Assembly (NCBI GenBank): GCA_002317155.1
Contig: DCIR01000054.1
Span: forward strand, 1 to 39,726
DNA length: 39,726 nucleotides
Direction of reading: 5' to 3'
Origin: Lachnospiraceae bacterium UBA1721
Lineage (GTDB): Bacteria > Bacillota > Clostridia > Lachnospirales > Lachnospiraceae
Shown here: positions 1-8,667 of the stretch, piece after piece
How positions within the stretch are numbered: the stretch's first letter is position 1
Layout: each line of letters opens with the position of its first letter
Program-made: the position numbers and the translations under genes
Notes under the pieces: generated by a model
What the model saw: only the letters and a program-made list of their open reading frames with translations
Told to the model about the DNA's origin: nothing
Databases searched by the model: none

Positions 1-290
1 TTTCCAACAATTGCGCTTCCTCTGATGAATGCACAATGTCTTACTTCAGCATCCTCATCTATAATGAGAGGTCCGTTAAGGCTTGCGGTCGGAGCAACTT
101 TTGCTGATTTTGCCACCCAAATATCCTCTCCGTGCTTCTCAAACTTATCAGAATCAAGTGAAGCACCGAGCTTAATAATGAAATCTTTAATCTCGGGTAA
201 TACTTCCCAGGGATAATTTTTGCCCTCGAAAACCTCTGAAGCAATTGTTTCGTTTAAGTCATATAAATCATTAATTGTAATCTTATCCAT
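1..290 (-). CDS. Hexapeptide-repeat (left-handed beta-helix) acyltransferase-like protein, N-terminal part
   Basis: The ATG is at 290 and the frame stays open to the window edge, giving 96 residues with the C-terminus missing. The protein begins MDKITINDLYDLNETIASEV. After about residue 55 it has the spaced 'IWVAKSAKVAPTA.LNGPLII' and 'A.VRHCAFIRG.AIVG' pattern of a left-handed beta-helix built from hexapeptide repeats. Clostridial proteins of this layout are often labelled UDP-N-acetylglucosamine pyrophosphorylase or acyltransferase-like because of resemblance to the C-terminal domain of GlmU. No uridylyltransferase domain can be seen in the part present, so the substrate is unknown. It lies 9 bases downstream of topB and is probably co-transcribed with it. 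A purine-rich GGTGGAAG precedes the start. Confidence 0.7.
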   Translation of the reverse strand, partial: MDKITINDLYDLNETIASEVFEGKNYPWEVLPEIKDFIIKLGASLDSDKFEKHGEDIWVAKSAKVAPTASLNGPLIIDEDAEVRHCAFIRGSAIVG

Positions 291-299
291 AACTTCCAC

Positions 300-2432
300 C
301 TACTTCTTATAGAATGATTTAGATACATCATAGTATCTGTACATTGCATTTTGATTTCTTAACTGTTTAACCTGATTTGTCCATTTTGTAATGTAATCAG
401 AAAGCTTTTTCATATATTCTTCGTCGGATATTTCTTTATCTGCAACCATAGTCAGGCCTTTTTCCCAACTCGCGGTAAGTGAGGGATTAAGTAATGATTT
501 GATTGAGTTATCGACAACATCGTATACTATTTCACCAAGCAAGGTCGGTGTCAGTATCTGAGTCTTTTTATTGAGCTTTATATATCCGATTTTATCAAGC
601 TTATCAATAATTCCGGCTCTGGTAGCACTGGTTCCGATTCCGCTACCTTTAATCTGGCTTCGGAGCTCTTCATCCTCAATGAATTGACCGGCATTTTCCA
701 TAGTCAGAATCATTGAACCTGAGGTATATCTTTTAGGCGGTGAAGTTTCGCCTTCCTTTAAGATAAAATCATTTACCTTTATCGGCATACCGGGTTTAGC
801 CTTTTTAAGCTCTTCCAGGAGGCCGGTATCCGCACTGACATCCTCCTCCGAATCTTTTTCAGCATCCTTGTCAGTATCTTTGTCTGAGTCTGGTGCGTCT
901 TTTTCGGTCAGTTTTGATGACGTTAACGAATCAGGTGCATTATTTTTTGCGTCAGAAGTATTTTTGTCGTTCGATTTATCCTTCTTAAAACTGTATTCAG
1001 CAACCTTAAGGTATCCCTCTGATTCAAGCACCTTAAAATTAGCAAAAAACTTTTCGCCCGCAATTTTAGTAACAAGCGAGAATTTCTGATAAACAGCAGC
1101 CGGATAAAAAATCGAAAGAAGTCGTCTGACAATCATTTCATATACTTTGACCGCAGTAGGATTAAGCGATGACAAAGCTGACAAACCTTGTCCGGTAGGG
1201 ATTATAGCATAGTGGTCGGTTATCTGCTTATCATTAACATATCTGCTCTTTTCGATTCCCTTGTACATGCCTTTATCAAGAATCTCCGCAGCAAAAGGTG
1301 CGCACAAACCGTAGCCCTTTAATCCGTTAATATTTTTATATATTTCCTTTGCAACAGCGGTTGAAAGAACTCTGGCATCTGTACGTGGATATGTAGTGAG
1401 CTTCTTTTCATATAATTCCTGTGCAATAGCCAAAGTATCATTGGGACTGATCTTAAAGAACTTAGAGCAGTCATTTTGAAGCTCGGCCAAATTATACAAA
1501 AGCGGAGGATTCTTGGTCTCTTTTTTCTTTTCCAAAGATTCAAGAATGCATGGGCGCATTTCTAAATTGCCTGTCTCAGGATTGGTGGCGGGTGTCTTAA
1601 GTGCGTTGATTAATCCTTCGGCATCCTCACGCCTCTTAAAACCATTCTCTTTGTAAAGCTTAGGCGAGTCGAAATAATGAGAACCTTCTACAGCTTTCCA
1701 TTCGCCTTCAAAACTATGTCCGTTTAATTCAAACTGACCAAGAATTCTATAAAAAGGAGTCTTGTTGAAGGCACGAATCTCACGTTCTCTTGAAACAATA
1801 ATTCCAAGTACGCAGGTCATTACACGGCCAACTGCAAGCACACATTTATCAAGCTTTAAGTATTGCTTAATACTGTAGCTGTATTTAAGCGTCAGAGCAC
1901 GTGAAAAATTAATACCCATTAGATAATCTTCTTTTGCTCTTAAATATGCCGCAGCACTTAATGCATCGTATTCAGACCAGTCCTTTGCCTCTTTAATACC
2001 ACGCAAAATCTCTTCATCGGTCTGCGAGTCAATCCATACACGTTTTCTCTGCTTATCATGTACGCCGGCCATCGCATCGACCAAGCGATATATGTATTCT
2101 CCTTCACGTCCCGAGTCAGTGCAAATGTATATACAGTCTACATCTTCACGGTTGAGTAGTCTCTTAACTATGTTAAACTGCTTGCTTACATTCCCTATAA
2201 CCTCATATTTGTATTCATCGGGAATAAAAGGTATAGTATCAAGGCTCCAACGCTCAAGTGCAGGATCATATTTATCGGGATAGCTCATTGAAACCAAATG
2301 GCCTACGCACCATGTTACAACGGTGTTTTCGCTTTCAAGGAAGCCGTCTCCCTGTTTCATATTCTCTTTTAATGCATCTGAAAATTGCCTAGCTACGCTT
2401 GGCTTTTCCGCAATAAATAATCTTTTAGCCAA
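300..2432 (-). CDS. topB: DNA topoisomerase III (type IA)
   Basis: A type IA topoisomerase that cuts and passes single DNA strands, used in decatenation and recombination intermediates. It has an N-terminal Toprim signature (LFIAEKPSVARQF, then CTDSGREGEYIYR) and the catalytic-tyrosine motif TTYPRTDAR at about residue 350. The C-terminal third follows the family pattern (GSGIGTSATRAGIIDKL). An acidic, Lys/Asp/Ser-rich low-complexity insert of about 60 residues sits at roughly residues 490-550. The frame is open from a GTG at 2462 (720 aa), but that codon lies at the foot of an intrinsic-terminator hairpin for the upstream gene. A TTG at 2432 gives 710 aa beginning MAKRLFIAEKPS, which matches where this family usually starts, so I prefer TTG; its ribosome site (AGAAAG) is weak. 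No promoter of its own is visible between the terminator and the start. Confidence 0.93.
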   Translation of the reverse strand: MAKRLFIAEKPSVARQFSDALKENMKQGDGFLESENTVVTWCVGHLVSMSYPDKYDPALERWSLDTIPFIPDEYKYEVIGNVSKQFNIVKRLLNREDVDCIYICTDSGREGEYIYRLVDAMAGVHDKQRKRVWIDSQTDEEILRGIKEAKDWSEYDALSAAAYLRAKEDYLMGINFSRALTLKYSYSIKQYLKLDKCVLAVGRVMTCVLGIIVSREREIRAFNKTPFYRILGQFELNGHSFEGEWKAVEGSHYFDSPKLYKENGFKRREDAEGLINALKTPATNPETGNLEMRPCILESLEKKKETKNPPLLYNLAELQNDCSKFFKISPNDTLAIAQELYEKKLTTYPRTDARVLSTAVAKEIYKNINGLKGYGLCAPFAAEILDKGMYKGIEKSRYVNDKQITDHYAIIPTGQGLSALSSLNPTAVKVYEMIVRRLLSIFYPAAVYQKFSLVTKIAGEKFFANFKVLESEGYLKVAEYSFKKDKSNDKNTSDAKNNAPDSLTSSKLTEKDAPDSDKDTDKDAEKDSEEDVSADTGLLEELKKAKPGMPIKVNDFILKEGETSPPKRYTSGSMILTMENAGQFIEDEELRSQIKGSGIGTSATRAGIIDKLDKIGYIKLNKKTQILTPTLLGEIVYDVVDNSIKSLLNPSLTASWEKGLTMVADKEISDEEYMKKLSDYITKWTNQVKQLRNQNAMYRYYDVSKSFYKK

Positions 2433-2450
2433 TTTTATATAATCTTTCTG

Positions 2451-2494
2451 TAAAAAAGTCACTGCATAACATTATATTACAAATGTCATGCAGT
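2451..2494 (-). terminator. Intrinsic terminator of the GGDEF/EAL gene, touching topB
   Basis: The two 13-base arms are 2482-2494 and 2461-2473. Read on the minus strand they are ACTGCATGACATT and AATGTTATGCAGT, fully paired with one G-U, with an 8-base loop. GAC and a run of six T follow. An A-rich tract precedes the hairpin, so it could also work in the other direction, but no plus-strand gene reads into it. The hairpin covers the GTG at 2462 that would otherwise be the longest topB start. Confidence 0.8.
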
Positions 2495-2513
2495 GATATA
2501 TTTTTTTTATAAA

Positions 2514-4226
2514 TTAGTGAAGTAATTTTTCAATCTCTTCAGCAGGGTGAGGCTTGCCAAAATAATAACCCTGAATTACATCACAGCCTATTTCATTAAG
2601 ATACTTATACTGGTCTTCATTTTCAACGCCTTCGGCAATAGACTCAAATCCCATATGATGAGACATATCAAGAATTGATTCTGTGATAATGCGTGTAGAC
2701 GAATCGCTCAATATAGTATCTATAAAGCTTTTATCAATCTTAAGTGTATCGATAGGGAATTTCTTAAGATAAGAAAGTGACGAATATCCGGTTCCAAAAT
2801 CATCAAGAGATATTTTAACACCGTATTGCCGAAGTCTTTTAAGCTTATCCATAACAGATTCGAAATCATCTATAAGTACACTCTCGGTAATCTCAAGTTC
2901 AACATATTTAGGGCTTACTTTATATTTTTCTATTACTTCTATAACAGAATCAACAAAGTCGTCCTTTTTATATTGTAAAGCTGAAATATTAATCGAAATA
3001 ATAAAATCAACTTTGTATTTTTCTTTCCATTCAGCATATTGTTTTATGCTTTCTTCAAGAACAAATTTACCGATAGGTATAATAGTTCCGTTTTTCTCAG
3101 CAATAGGTATAAATACGGCAGGCGAAATAATACCCTTATCTTTATCACGCCATCTTACCAATGCTTCCATTCCTCTCAGCTCGCGAGTCTCGGAATGATA
3201 CTGCGGCTGAAAATATACCATAAAGCTCTTGTTTAATACTGCATTGTTTAATTGCTGCTCAAGCTCTACATTTGAGAGGAATTCATTAAGTATATTTGTA
3301 TCAAAATACTTAAATTGTCCTTTGCCGAGTGATTTGCATTTATACATAACAATGTCGGCACAGCTTATAAGATCAATAGCTGAATCTGCAGCATCAGGAA
3401 AAAGAGCGGCACTCATACTTACAGTAAAAGAAACATCCTGACCATTGCTCACCTTAAAAGGATTATCAAGCTTTTTAAGAATAATATTTCTGTACTTCTC
3501 TACAGAATATTCTCCTACCGGATTATATATAGCAATAGTGAAAATATCATTTGAAAGATGGCTTATCATAACACGGTCATTCTCTAAATCCTTTAAGAAT
3601 GCTCCGAATTTGATTAAAACTTCGTCACCTATGCTCATTCCAAGGCCATCATTTACACGCTTAAATTCGTCTATATCAATATTGATAAGAGCTATTTTAT
3701 CATTCTTCTCCTTGGCAGTATTGATCATATCAGCGAGTTTCCTAATAAAGTAGCCGCGATTCAACAGACCTGTCAATGCATCATAATAAGCAAGATAAGC
3801 TATCTCGTCATTTTTATTATGTTCAAATGTAACATCGGAAATCTTTAATACTTTTTCTTTCGGATTTCCTGATTTATCAAGAATGAGACTGGTCTCGAAA
3901 AAGAGCCATCTGTCTTTTTGATTATCATATACTTCCGCCTGAATAGATGTATTCTTTGCTCTCTCGGGATAAATACATTCTGTCAGAACAGGAGTATATG
4001 TTCTGTCAATAATATCCGTAAAAAGCATGAGCTCCTCGTTACTATTGATTTCAAAGTCAAAAAAATCCCGGTAAAGGCCAAGCGTACGAACTTCATCATT
4101 TTCAAATGAATAGTAAACGAAGGCATGCTCGGATTTTTGAACAAGCAACTGATAAATGTGCTCCTGTTCACCTAATTTTTTGTTCATTGCCTTCAGGTAT
4201 TCAATCTGATAACTGGTGTCTTTCAC
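2514..4226 (-). CDS. PAS-like / degenerate GGDEF / EAL protein (probable c-di-GMP phosphodiesterase)
   Basis: A 570-aa signalling protein with no membrane segment. Residues about 20-135 look like a PAS-type sensor ending in the usual LKISDVTF linker. Residues about 140-310 are a GGDEF fold (YYDALTGLLNR, then INIDIDEFKRVND), but the signature loop reads SNDIF at 225-229 in place of GGDEF. The catalytic Glu and both glycines are gone, so cyclase activity is unlikely. Residues about 325-570 are an EAL domain with its key motifs intact: EALVRW (E354), NISALQY, ELEITES, LDDFGTGYSS and AEGVE. It should therefore break c-di-GMP down to pGpG; the dead GGDEF may act as a GTP-sensing regulatory module, as known for CC3396-type proteins (inference). 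The GTG start at 4226 is supported by a strong GGGGAGGG site six bases upstream. It lies 31 bases downstream of asd. Confidence 0.92.
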   Translation of the reverse strand: MKDTSYQIEYLKAMNKKLGEQEHIYQLLVQKSEHAFVYYSFENDEVRTLGLYRDFFDFEINSNEELMLFTDIIDRTYTPVLTECIYPERAKNTSIQAEVYDNQKDRWLFFETSLILDKSGNPKEKVLKISDVTFEHNKNDEIAYLAYYDALTGLLNRGYFIRKLADMINTAKEKNDKIALINIDIDEFKRVNDGLGMSIGDEVLIKFGAFLKDLENDRVMISHLSNDIFTIAIYNPVGEYSVEKYRNIILKKLDNPFKVSNGQDVSFTVSMSAALFPDAADSAIDLISCADIVMYKCKSLGKGQFKYFDTNILNEFLSNVELEQQLNNAVLNKSFMVYFQPQYHSETRELRGMEALVRWRDKDKGIISPAVFIPIAEKNGTIIPIGKFVLEESIKQYAEWKEKYKVDFIISINISALQYKKDDFVDSVIEVIEKYKVSPKYVELEITESVLIDDFESVMDKLKRLRQYGVKISLDDFGTGYSSLSYLKKFPIDTLKIDKSFIDTILSDSSTRIITESILDMSHHMGFESIAEGVENEDQYKYLNEIGCDVIQGYYFGKPHPAEEIEKLLH

Positions 4227-4257
4227 GCTTAGCCCTCCCCGGGTAAGTAGATTCTAA

Positions 4258-5343
4258 TTATTTTTTAGTGATATAGCCCTGAGCCTTAAGAAGCTCTGCG
4301 CAGAGAACTGCTCCACCTGCAGCACCACGAACAGTATTGTGTGAAAGTCCTACAAACTTCCAGTCAAACATGCTGTCCTCTCTGATACGTCCAACACTTA
4401 CGCCCATTCCGTTCTCATAATCTACATCGAGAGCAACCTGAGGTCTGTTGTCCTCTTCCATGTAGCGAAGGAACTGCTTAGGTGCGCTGGGAAGATTGAG
4501 CTCCTGAGGTGCTCCTGAGAATGCCTCAAGCTTCTCGATAAGCTGCTCTTTGGTAGGCTTCTTTGCAAAGTTTACAAATACAGCTGCAGTATGTCCGTTA
4601 AGAACGGGTACTCTGATGCACTGGCTGGTAATCTTAGGAGAAGTAGCAGGCTTAATTACGCCGTCCTCGATGCAACCCCAAATTCTAAGAGGCTCCTTCT
4701 CAGACTTCTCTTCTTCACCGCCGATGAAGGGAATGATGTTTCCTTCCATCTCAGGCCAATCCTTAAAGGTCTTACCTGCGCCTGAAATAGCCTGATAAGT
4801 GGTAACAACAACCTCGGTAGGCTCAAACTCCTTCCAAGCAGTAAGTACAGGAGCATAGCTCTGAATTGAGCAGTTAGGCTTAACTGCTACGAAACCTCTG
4901 GTGGTACCAAGACGCTTCTTCTGGAAATCTATAACCTTCATATGCTCAGCATTGATCTCCGGAACTACCATGGGAACATCAGGAGTCCAACGATGTGCGC
5001 TGTTATTTGAAACTACGGGAGTCTCGGTCTTAGCATATGCTTCTTCAATAGCCTTAATCTCATCTTTGGTCATGTCTACAGCGCTGAATACGAAGTCTAC
5101 CTTAGATGCTACTTCCTCAACCTGGGTAACATCCATAACCATAAGATTCTTAACTGCTTCAGGCATGGGAGTGGTCATCTTCCAACGTCCGCCTACTGCT
5201 TCTTCATAAGTCTTTCCTGCTGAACGAGGTGAAGCTGCTACTGCAACTACCTCAAACCAGGGGTGATTCTCAAGCAGAGCAATAAATCTCTGACCAACCA
5301 TACCGGTTGCACCTAAAATACCAACTTTTAACTTCTCGTCCAT
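4258..5343 (-). CDS. asd: Aspartate-semialdehyde dehydrogenase (archaeal/fungal-type)
   Basis: Reduces aspartyl-4-phosphate to aspartate-4-semialdehyde with NADPH, the branch point to lysine/diaminopimelate, threonine and methionine. The 361-aa protein has an N-terminal Rossmann motif GATGMVGQ (11-18). The catalytic cysteine is C158 in KPNCSIQSYAPV, and the proposed catalytic His is H251 in NGHTAAVF. The KPNCSIQ spacing and the overall length fit the archaeal/fungal subtype rather than the E. coli type. The start ATG at 5343 has AAAGGGAG about 9 bases upstream. It lies 47 bases downstream of argH and may have a weak promoter of its own in that gap. Confidence 0.95.
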   Translation of the reverse strand: MDEKLKVGILGATGMVGQRFIALLENHPWFEVVAVAASPRSAGKTYEEAVGGRWKMTTPMPEAVKNLMVMDVTQVEEVASKVDFVFSAVDMTKDEIKAIEEAYAKTETPVVSNNSAHRWTPDVPMVVPEINAEHMKVIDFQKKRLGTTRGFVAVKPNCSIQSYAPVLTAWKEFEPTEVVVTTYQAISGAGKTFKDWPEMEGNIIPFIGGEEEKSEKEPLRIWGCIEDGVIKPATSPKITSQCIRVPVLNGHTAAVFVNFAKKPTKEQLIEKLEAFSGAPQELNLPSAPKQFLRYMEEDNRPQVALDVDYENGMGVSVGRIREDSMFDWKFVGLSHNTVRGAAGGAVLCAELLKAQGYITKK

Positions 5344-5372
5344 AATAATTCTCCCTTTATTAAAGTATAATA

Positions 5373-5390
5373 ATTATATTTATAACGTAA

Positions 5391-5402
<12 letters not shown>
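5373..5402 (-). promoter_or_regulatory. Possible asd promoter
   Basis: TTGTTC (5397-5402) and a perfect TATAAT (5373-5378) are separated by 18 bases on the minus strand. The -35 falls inside the end of argH. The region is very AT-rich, so chance matches are likely. Confidence 0.3.
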
Positions 5403-6797
<1,395 letters not shown>

Positions 6798-6855
6798 AGG
6801 AATAATCCTCCTAAATTTTCGGTCATCAACGAATATTAAGAGTATATATAATACG

Positions 6856-6902
6856 TGTGATAACTCACAGTAGATTTTCTAATAAACAAGATTAAAAGTC
6901 AA
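6856..6902 (-). promoter_or_regulatory. Candidate argH promoter with an inverted repeat at the start point
   Basis: On the minus strand, TTGACT (6897-6902), a 17-base spacer and GAAAAT (6874-6879) form a usable sigma-A promoter. The predicted start point falls within a perfect inverted repeat, TGTGA-TAAC-TCACA (6856-6869), placed like an operator. The regulator is unknown; the repeat does not resemble an ArgR box. Confidence 0.35.
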
Positions 6903-6968
6903 CAGAAAACTCAAAATAATATAGACGAAATATCATATAACAGTATGAATTATCTGTTAGATATGCAT

Positions 6969-7005
6969 AAAAAAGCATCAATCGGATTCTACCCAATTGA
7001 TGCTT
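6969..7005 (-). terminator. Intrinsic terminator of the 167-aa gene
   Basis: The arms AAGCATCAAT and ATTGATGCTT (10 base pairs; 6996-7005 and 6973-6982) enclose a 13-base loop and run into six T on the minus strand. It separates the upstream tRNA/orphan-gene unit from argH. The rest of 6798-7045 holds only the argH promoter candidate. Confidence 0.8.
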
Positions 7006-7045
7006 GCTATTGTTTTCATTTATTCATCACTCAATTCAGCGCTGT

Positions 7046-7549
7046 TTACCACTCTAAATGCATACAGATAAATGCTTTATCCAAAGGACTGTACAATTCA
7101 TCTTCATTTTCATCGTAGTAAATAGCTATTTCTCTGGCTTTTTTGTCATTGAAACCTACAATATCATACTGTATTACCATTATAATTCTGATAGCATCAT
7201 CAAAATTCATCGGCAACGAACTGAAGCTGAATACTTCCTGAACATCAAACTTAAAAAGTCTGTCATCCAAAAAATCAGCCTCAAATATTGTATATACGGA
7301 ATCTTTGTTATCACAATTTGCAAAGGTGGGCTTATCTTTGAAATATATGTGTGAATTTATAAACTTAAATGAGTTATCACCTTCATCATATGAAGTAGCC
7401 TCACCTGTGATACAGTCAATGCTACTCTGTCCGTTTTCCTTAGCCTTTTCTATTCTTTCGAACAATTCGCCAAAGAACTTACGGACATACTCACTTTCCG
7501 CATCCCAATTCATATAAGGTCCATATTTTTCAAACAAATTTGATCCCAT
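7046..7549 (-). CDS. Hypothetical protein, 167 aa
   Basis: I do not recognise a family. The protein is acidic and soluble, with no signal peptide or membrane segment. It begins MGSNLFEKYGPYMNWDAESE and has many aromatic and charged residues, ending CMHLEW. The start ATG at 7549 has an AGGGG site seven bases upstream, and codon use matches the neighbours, so the gene looks real. It lies just downstream of tRNA-Thr in the same direction and has its own strong terminator (6969-7005), so it may share the tRNA promoter. Confidence 0.7.
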   Translation of the reverse strand: MGSNLFEKYGPYMNWDAESEYVRKFFGELFERIEKAKENGQSSIDCITGEATSYDEGDNSFKFINSHIYFKDKPTFANCDNKDSVYTIFEADFLDDRLFKFDVQEVFSFSSLPMNFDDAIRIIMVIQYDIVGFNDKKAREIAIYYDENEDELYSPLDKAFICMHLEW

Positions 7550-7602
7550 TACATACCCCTAATTAAATGCTAAATCAATATACACCGTACCCATTCTCTT
7601 AA

Positions 7603-7675
7603 AGCTGAAAATGGGACTCGAACCCACGACCCCTTCATTACGAGTGAAGTGCTCTACCAACTGAGCTATTCCAGC
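7603..7675 (-). tRNA. tRNA-Thr (anticodon CGT)
   Basis: A 73-base cloverleaf on the minus strand. The acceptor stem pairs GCTGGAA with TTTCAGC (one G-U). The D stem is GCTC/GAGC with loop AGTTGGTA. The anticodon stem is CTTCA/TGAAG with loop CTCGTAA, giving anticodon CGT. The T stem is GTGGG/CCCAT with loop TTCGAGT. The discriminator base is U and no CCA is encoded, so the end must be added after transcription. It reads the ACG codon. Confidence 0.96.
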
Positions 7676-7694
7676 TTGTCTTCTTGACTAATTA

Positions 7695-7723
7695 ATTATA
7701 TATATCAACACCGAAAAAAGCAA
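7695..7723 (-). promoter_or_regulatory. Candidate tRNA-Thr promoter
   Basis: TTGCTT (7718-7723), a 17-base spacer and a perfect TATAAT (7695-7700) on the minus strand. The predicted start is about 13 bases before the mature tRNA 5' end. The -35 overlaps the T tract of the probable mscS terminator. Confidence 0.5.
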
Positions 7724-7737
7724 CTCCATTCGATGCT
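7714..7737 (-). terminator. Probable weak terminator of the mscS-like gene
   Basis: On the minus strand, AGCATC...GTTGCT forms a short stem with one mismatch and a 7-base loop, followed directly by six T. It is weaker than the other terminators in the window. Confidence 0.4.
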
Positions 7738-7756
7738 GTAATATATTGGCAAAAAC

Positions 7757-8638
7757 TTAATCCTTCTTCATATGAACATCCATCTGAGGGAAAGGAATAG
7801 ATATTCCGGATTTATCAAGTGTTTTCTTTGTCTCTTCTGTAATTCTAAACTTGGTATCCCAATAATCTTTAGATTCAACCCAAAAGCGAACAATTAAATC
7901 CACACTTGAATTACCTAAATTTGATACAACAACTCTCTTCTCCTTTTTTTGAAGAATACATTCATCGTCATCAAGCATTTTGAGCAGAACTTCTCTTGCT
8001 TTGTCAATATCGGAATCATAAGAAATACCTACATTAATATCAATTCTTCTCTGCTTTTCTTTGGTAACATTGGTGGTTGCTGTGTTCGCAAGTGTTCCGT
8101 TAGGAATAATAATGAGCTGATTATCAACAGTAAGAAGCTTGCTGTAACAAATCTGAATTTCTTTTACAGTACCTTCTTTACCTGTACCTGCATCTACAAT
8201 ATAATCTCCAACAGTAAAAGGCTTTGTGAGCAAAATGAGTATACCACCCGCAAGATTAGATAAGCTTCCCTGTAATGCAAGACCAACGGTAACGCCTGCT
8301 GAAGCAATCAAGGCACTCAGACCTGCTGCATCAAATCCAAAAAGCTCAGCAATCACTATTACCAGGACTACATATAATGCAACCTTTAAGAATGAATCAA
8401 TAAAGCTCATTACGCCCTTATCGGCTTTTGCTTTCTCCATTGATTTACGAACAATTTTACGAATTAGCTTTATAAGATTATAACCAATTATGAATACTAA
8501 AATAGATAAAAGTACTCTTAATCCTATCTGCATAGCTTTTGAAGGAAGCTGGTCCATATACTGTTCAAATACGCCAGGTTTAATAATTCCTTCTACAGCT
8601 TCAGTAAAATAATTGGTGGTTTGTGAAGTTAACAACAT
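7757..8638 (-). CDS. Small-conductance mechanosensitive channel, MscS family
   Basis: A membrane channel that opens under tension to release osmolytes during hypo-osmotic shock. The 293 residues are close to E. coli MscS (286). Hydrophobic helices lie at about 36-58, 83-101 and 105-137. The third is the Gly/Ala-rich pore helix (SALIASAGVTVGLALQG) followed by the LTKPFTVGDYI entry to the beta domain. The beta domain has IIIPNGTLANTATTN and ends with PFPQMDVHMKKD. The ATG at 8638 has AAAAGG about nine bases upstream. It lies 29 bases downstream of the GlgB-like gene and is probably co-transcribed with it. Confidence 0.93.
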   Translation of the reverse strand: MLLTSQTTNYFTEAVEGIIKPGVFEQYMDQLPSKAMQIGLRVLLSILVFIIGYNLIKLIRKIVRKSMEKAKADKGVMSFIDSFLKVALYVVLVIVIAELFGFDAAGLSALIASAGVTVGLALQGSLSNLAGGILILLTKPFTVGDYIVDAGTGKEGTVKEIQICYSKLLTVDNQLIIIPNGTLANTATTNVTKEKQRRIDINVGISYDSDIDKAREVLLKMLDDDECILQKKEKRVVVSNLGNSSVDLIVRFWVESKDYWDTKFRITEETKKTLDKSGISIPFPQMDVHMKKD

Positions 8639-8667
8639 TGTTTACGACCTTTTTAATTATTTACCTT

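Noticed and set aside
7603..7675. Integration site of a mobile element at tRNA-Thr
   Set aside because: No integrase, no direct repeat of the tRNA 3' end and no change in composition is seen nearby.
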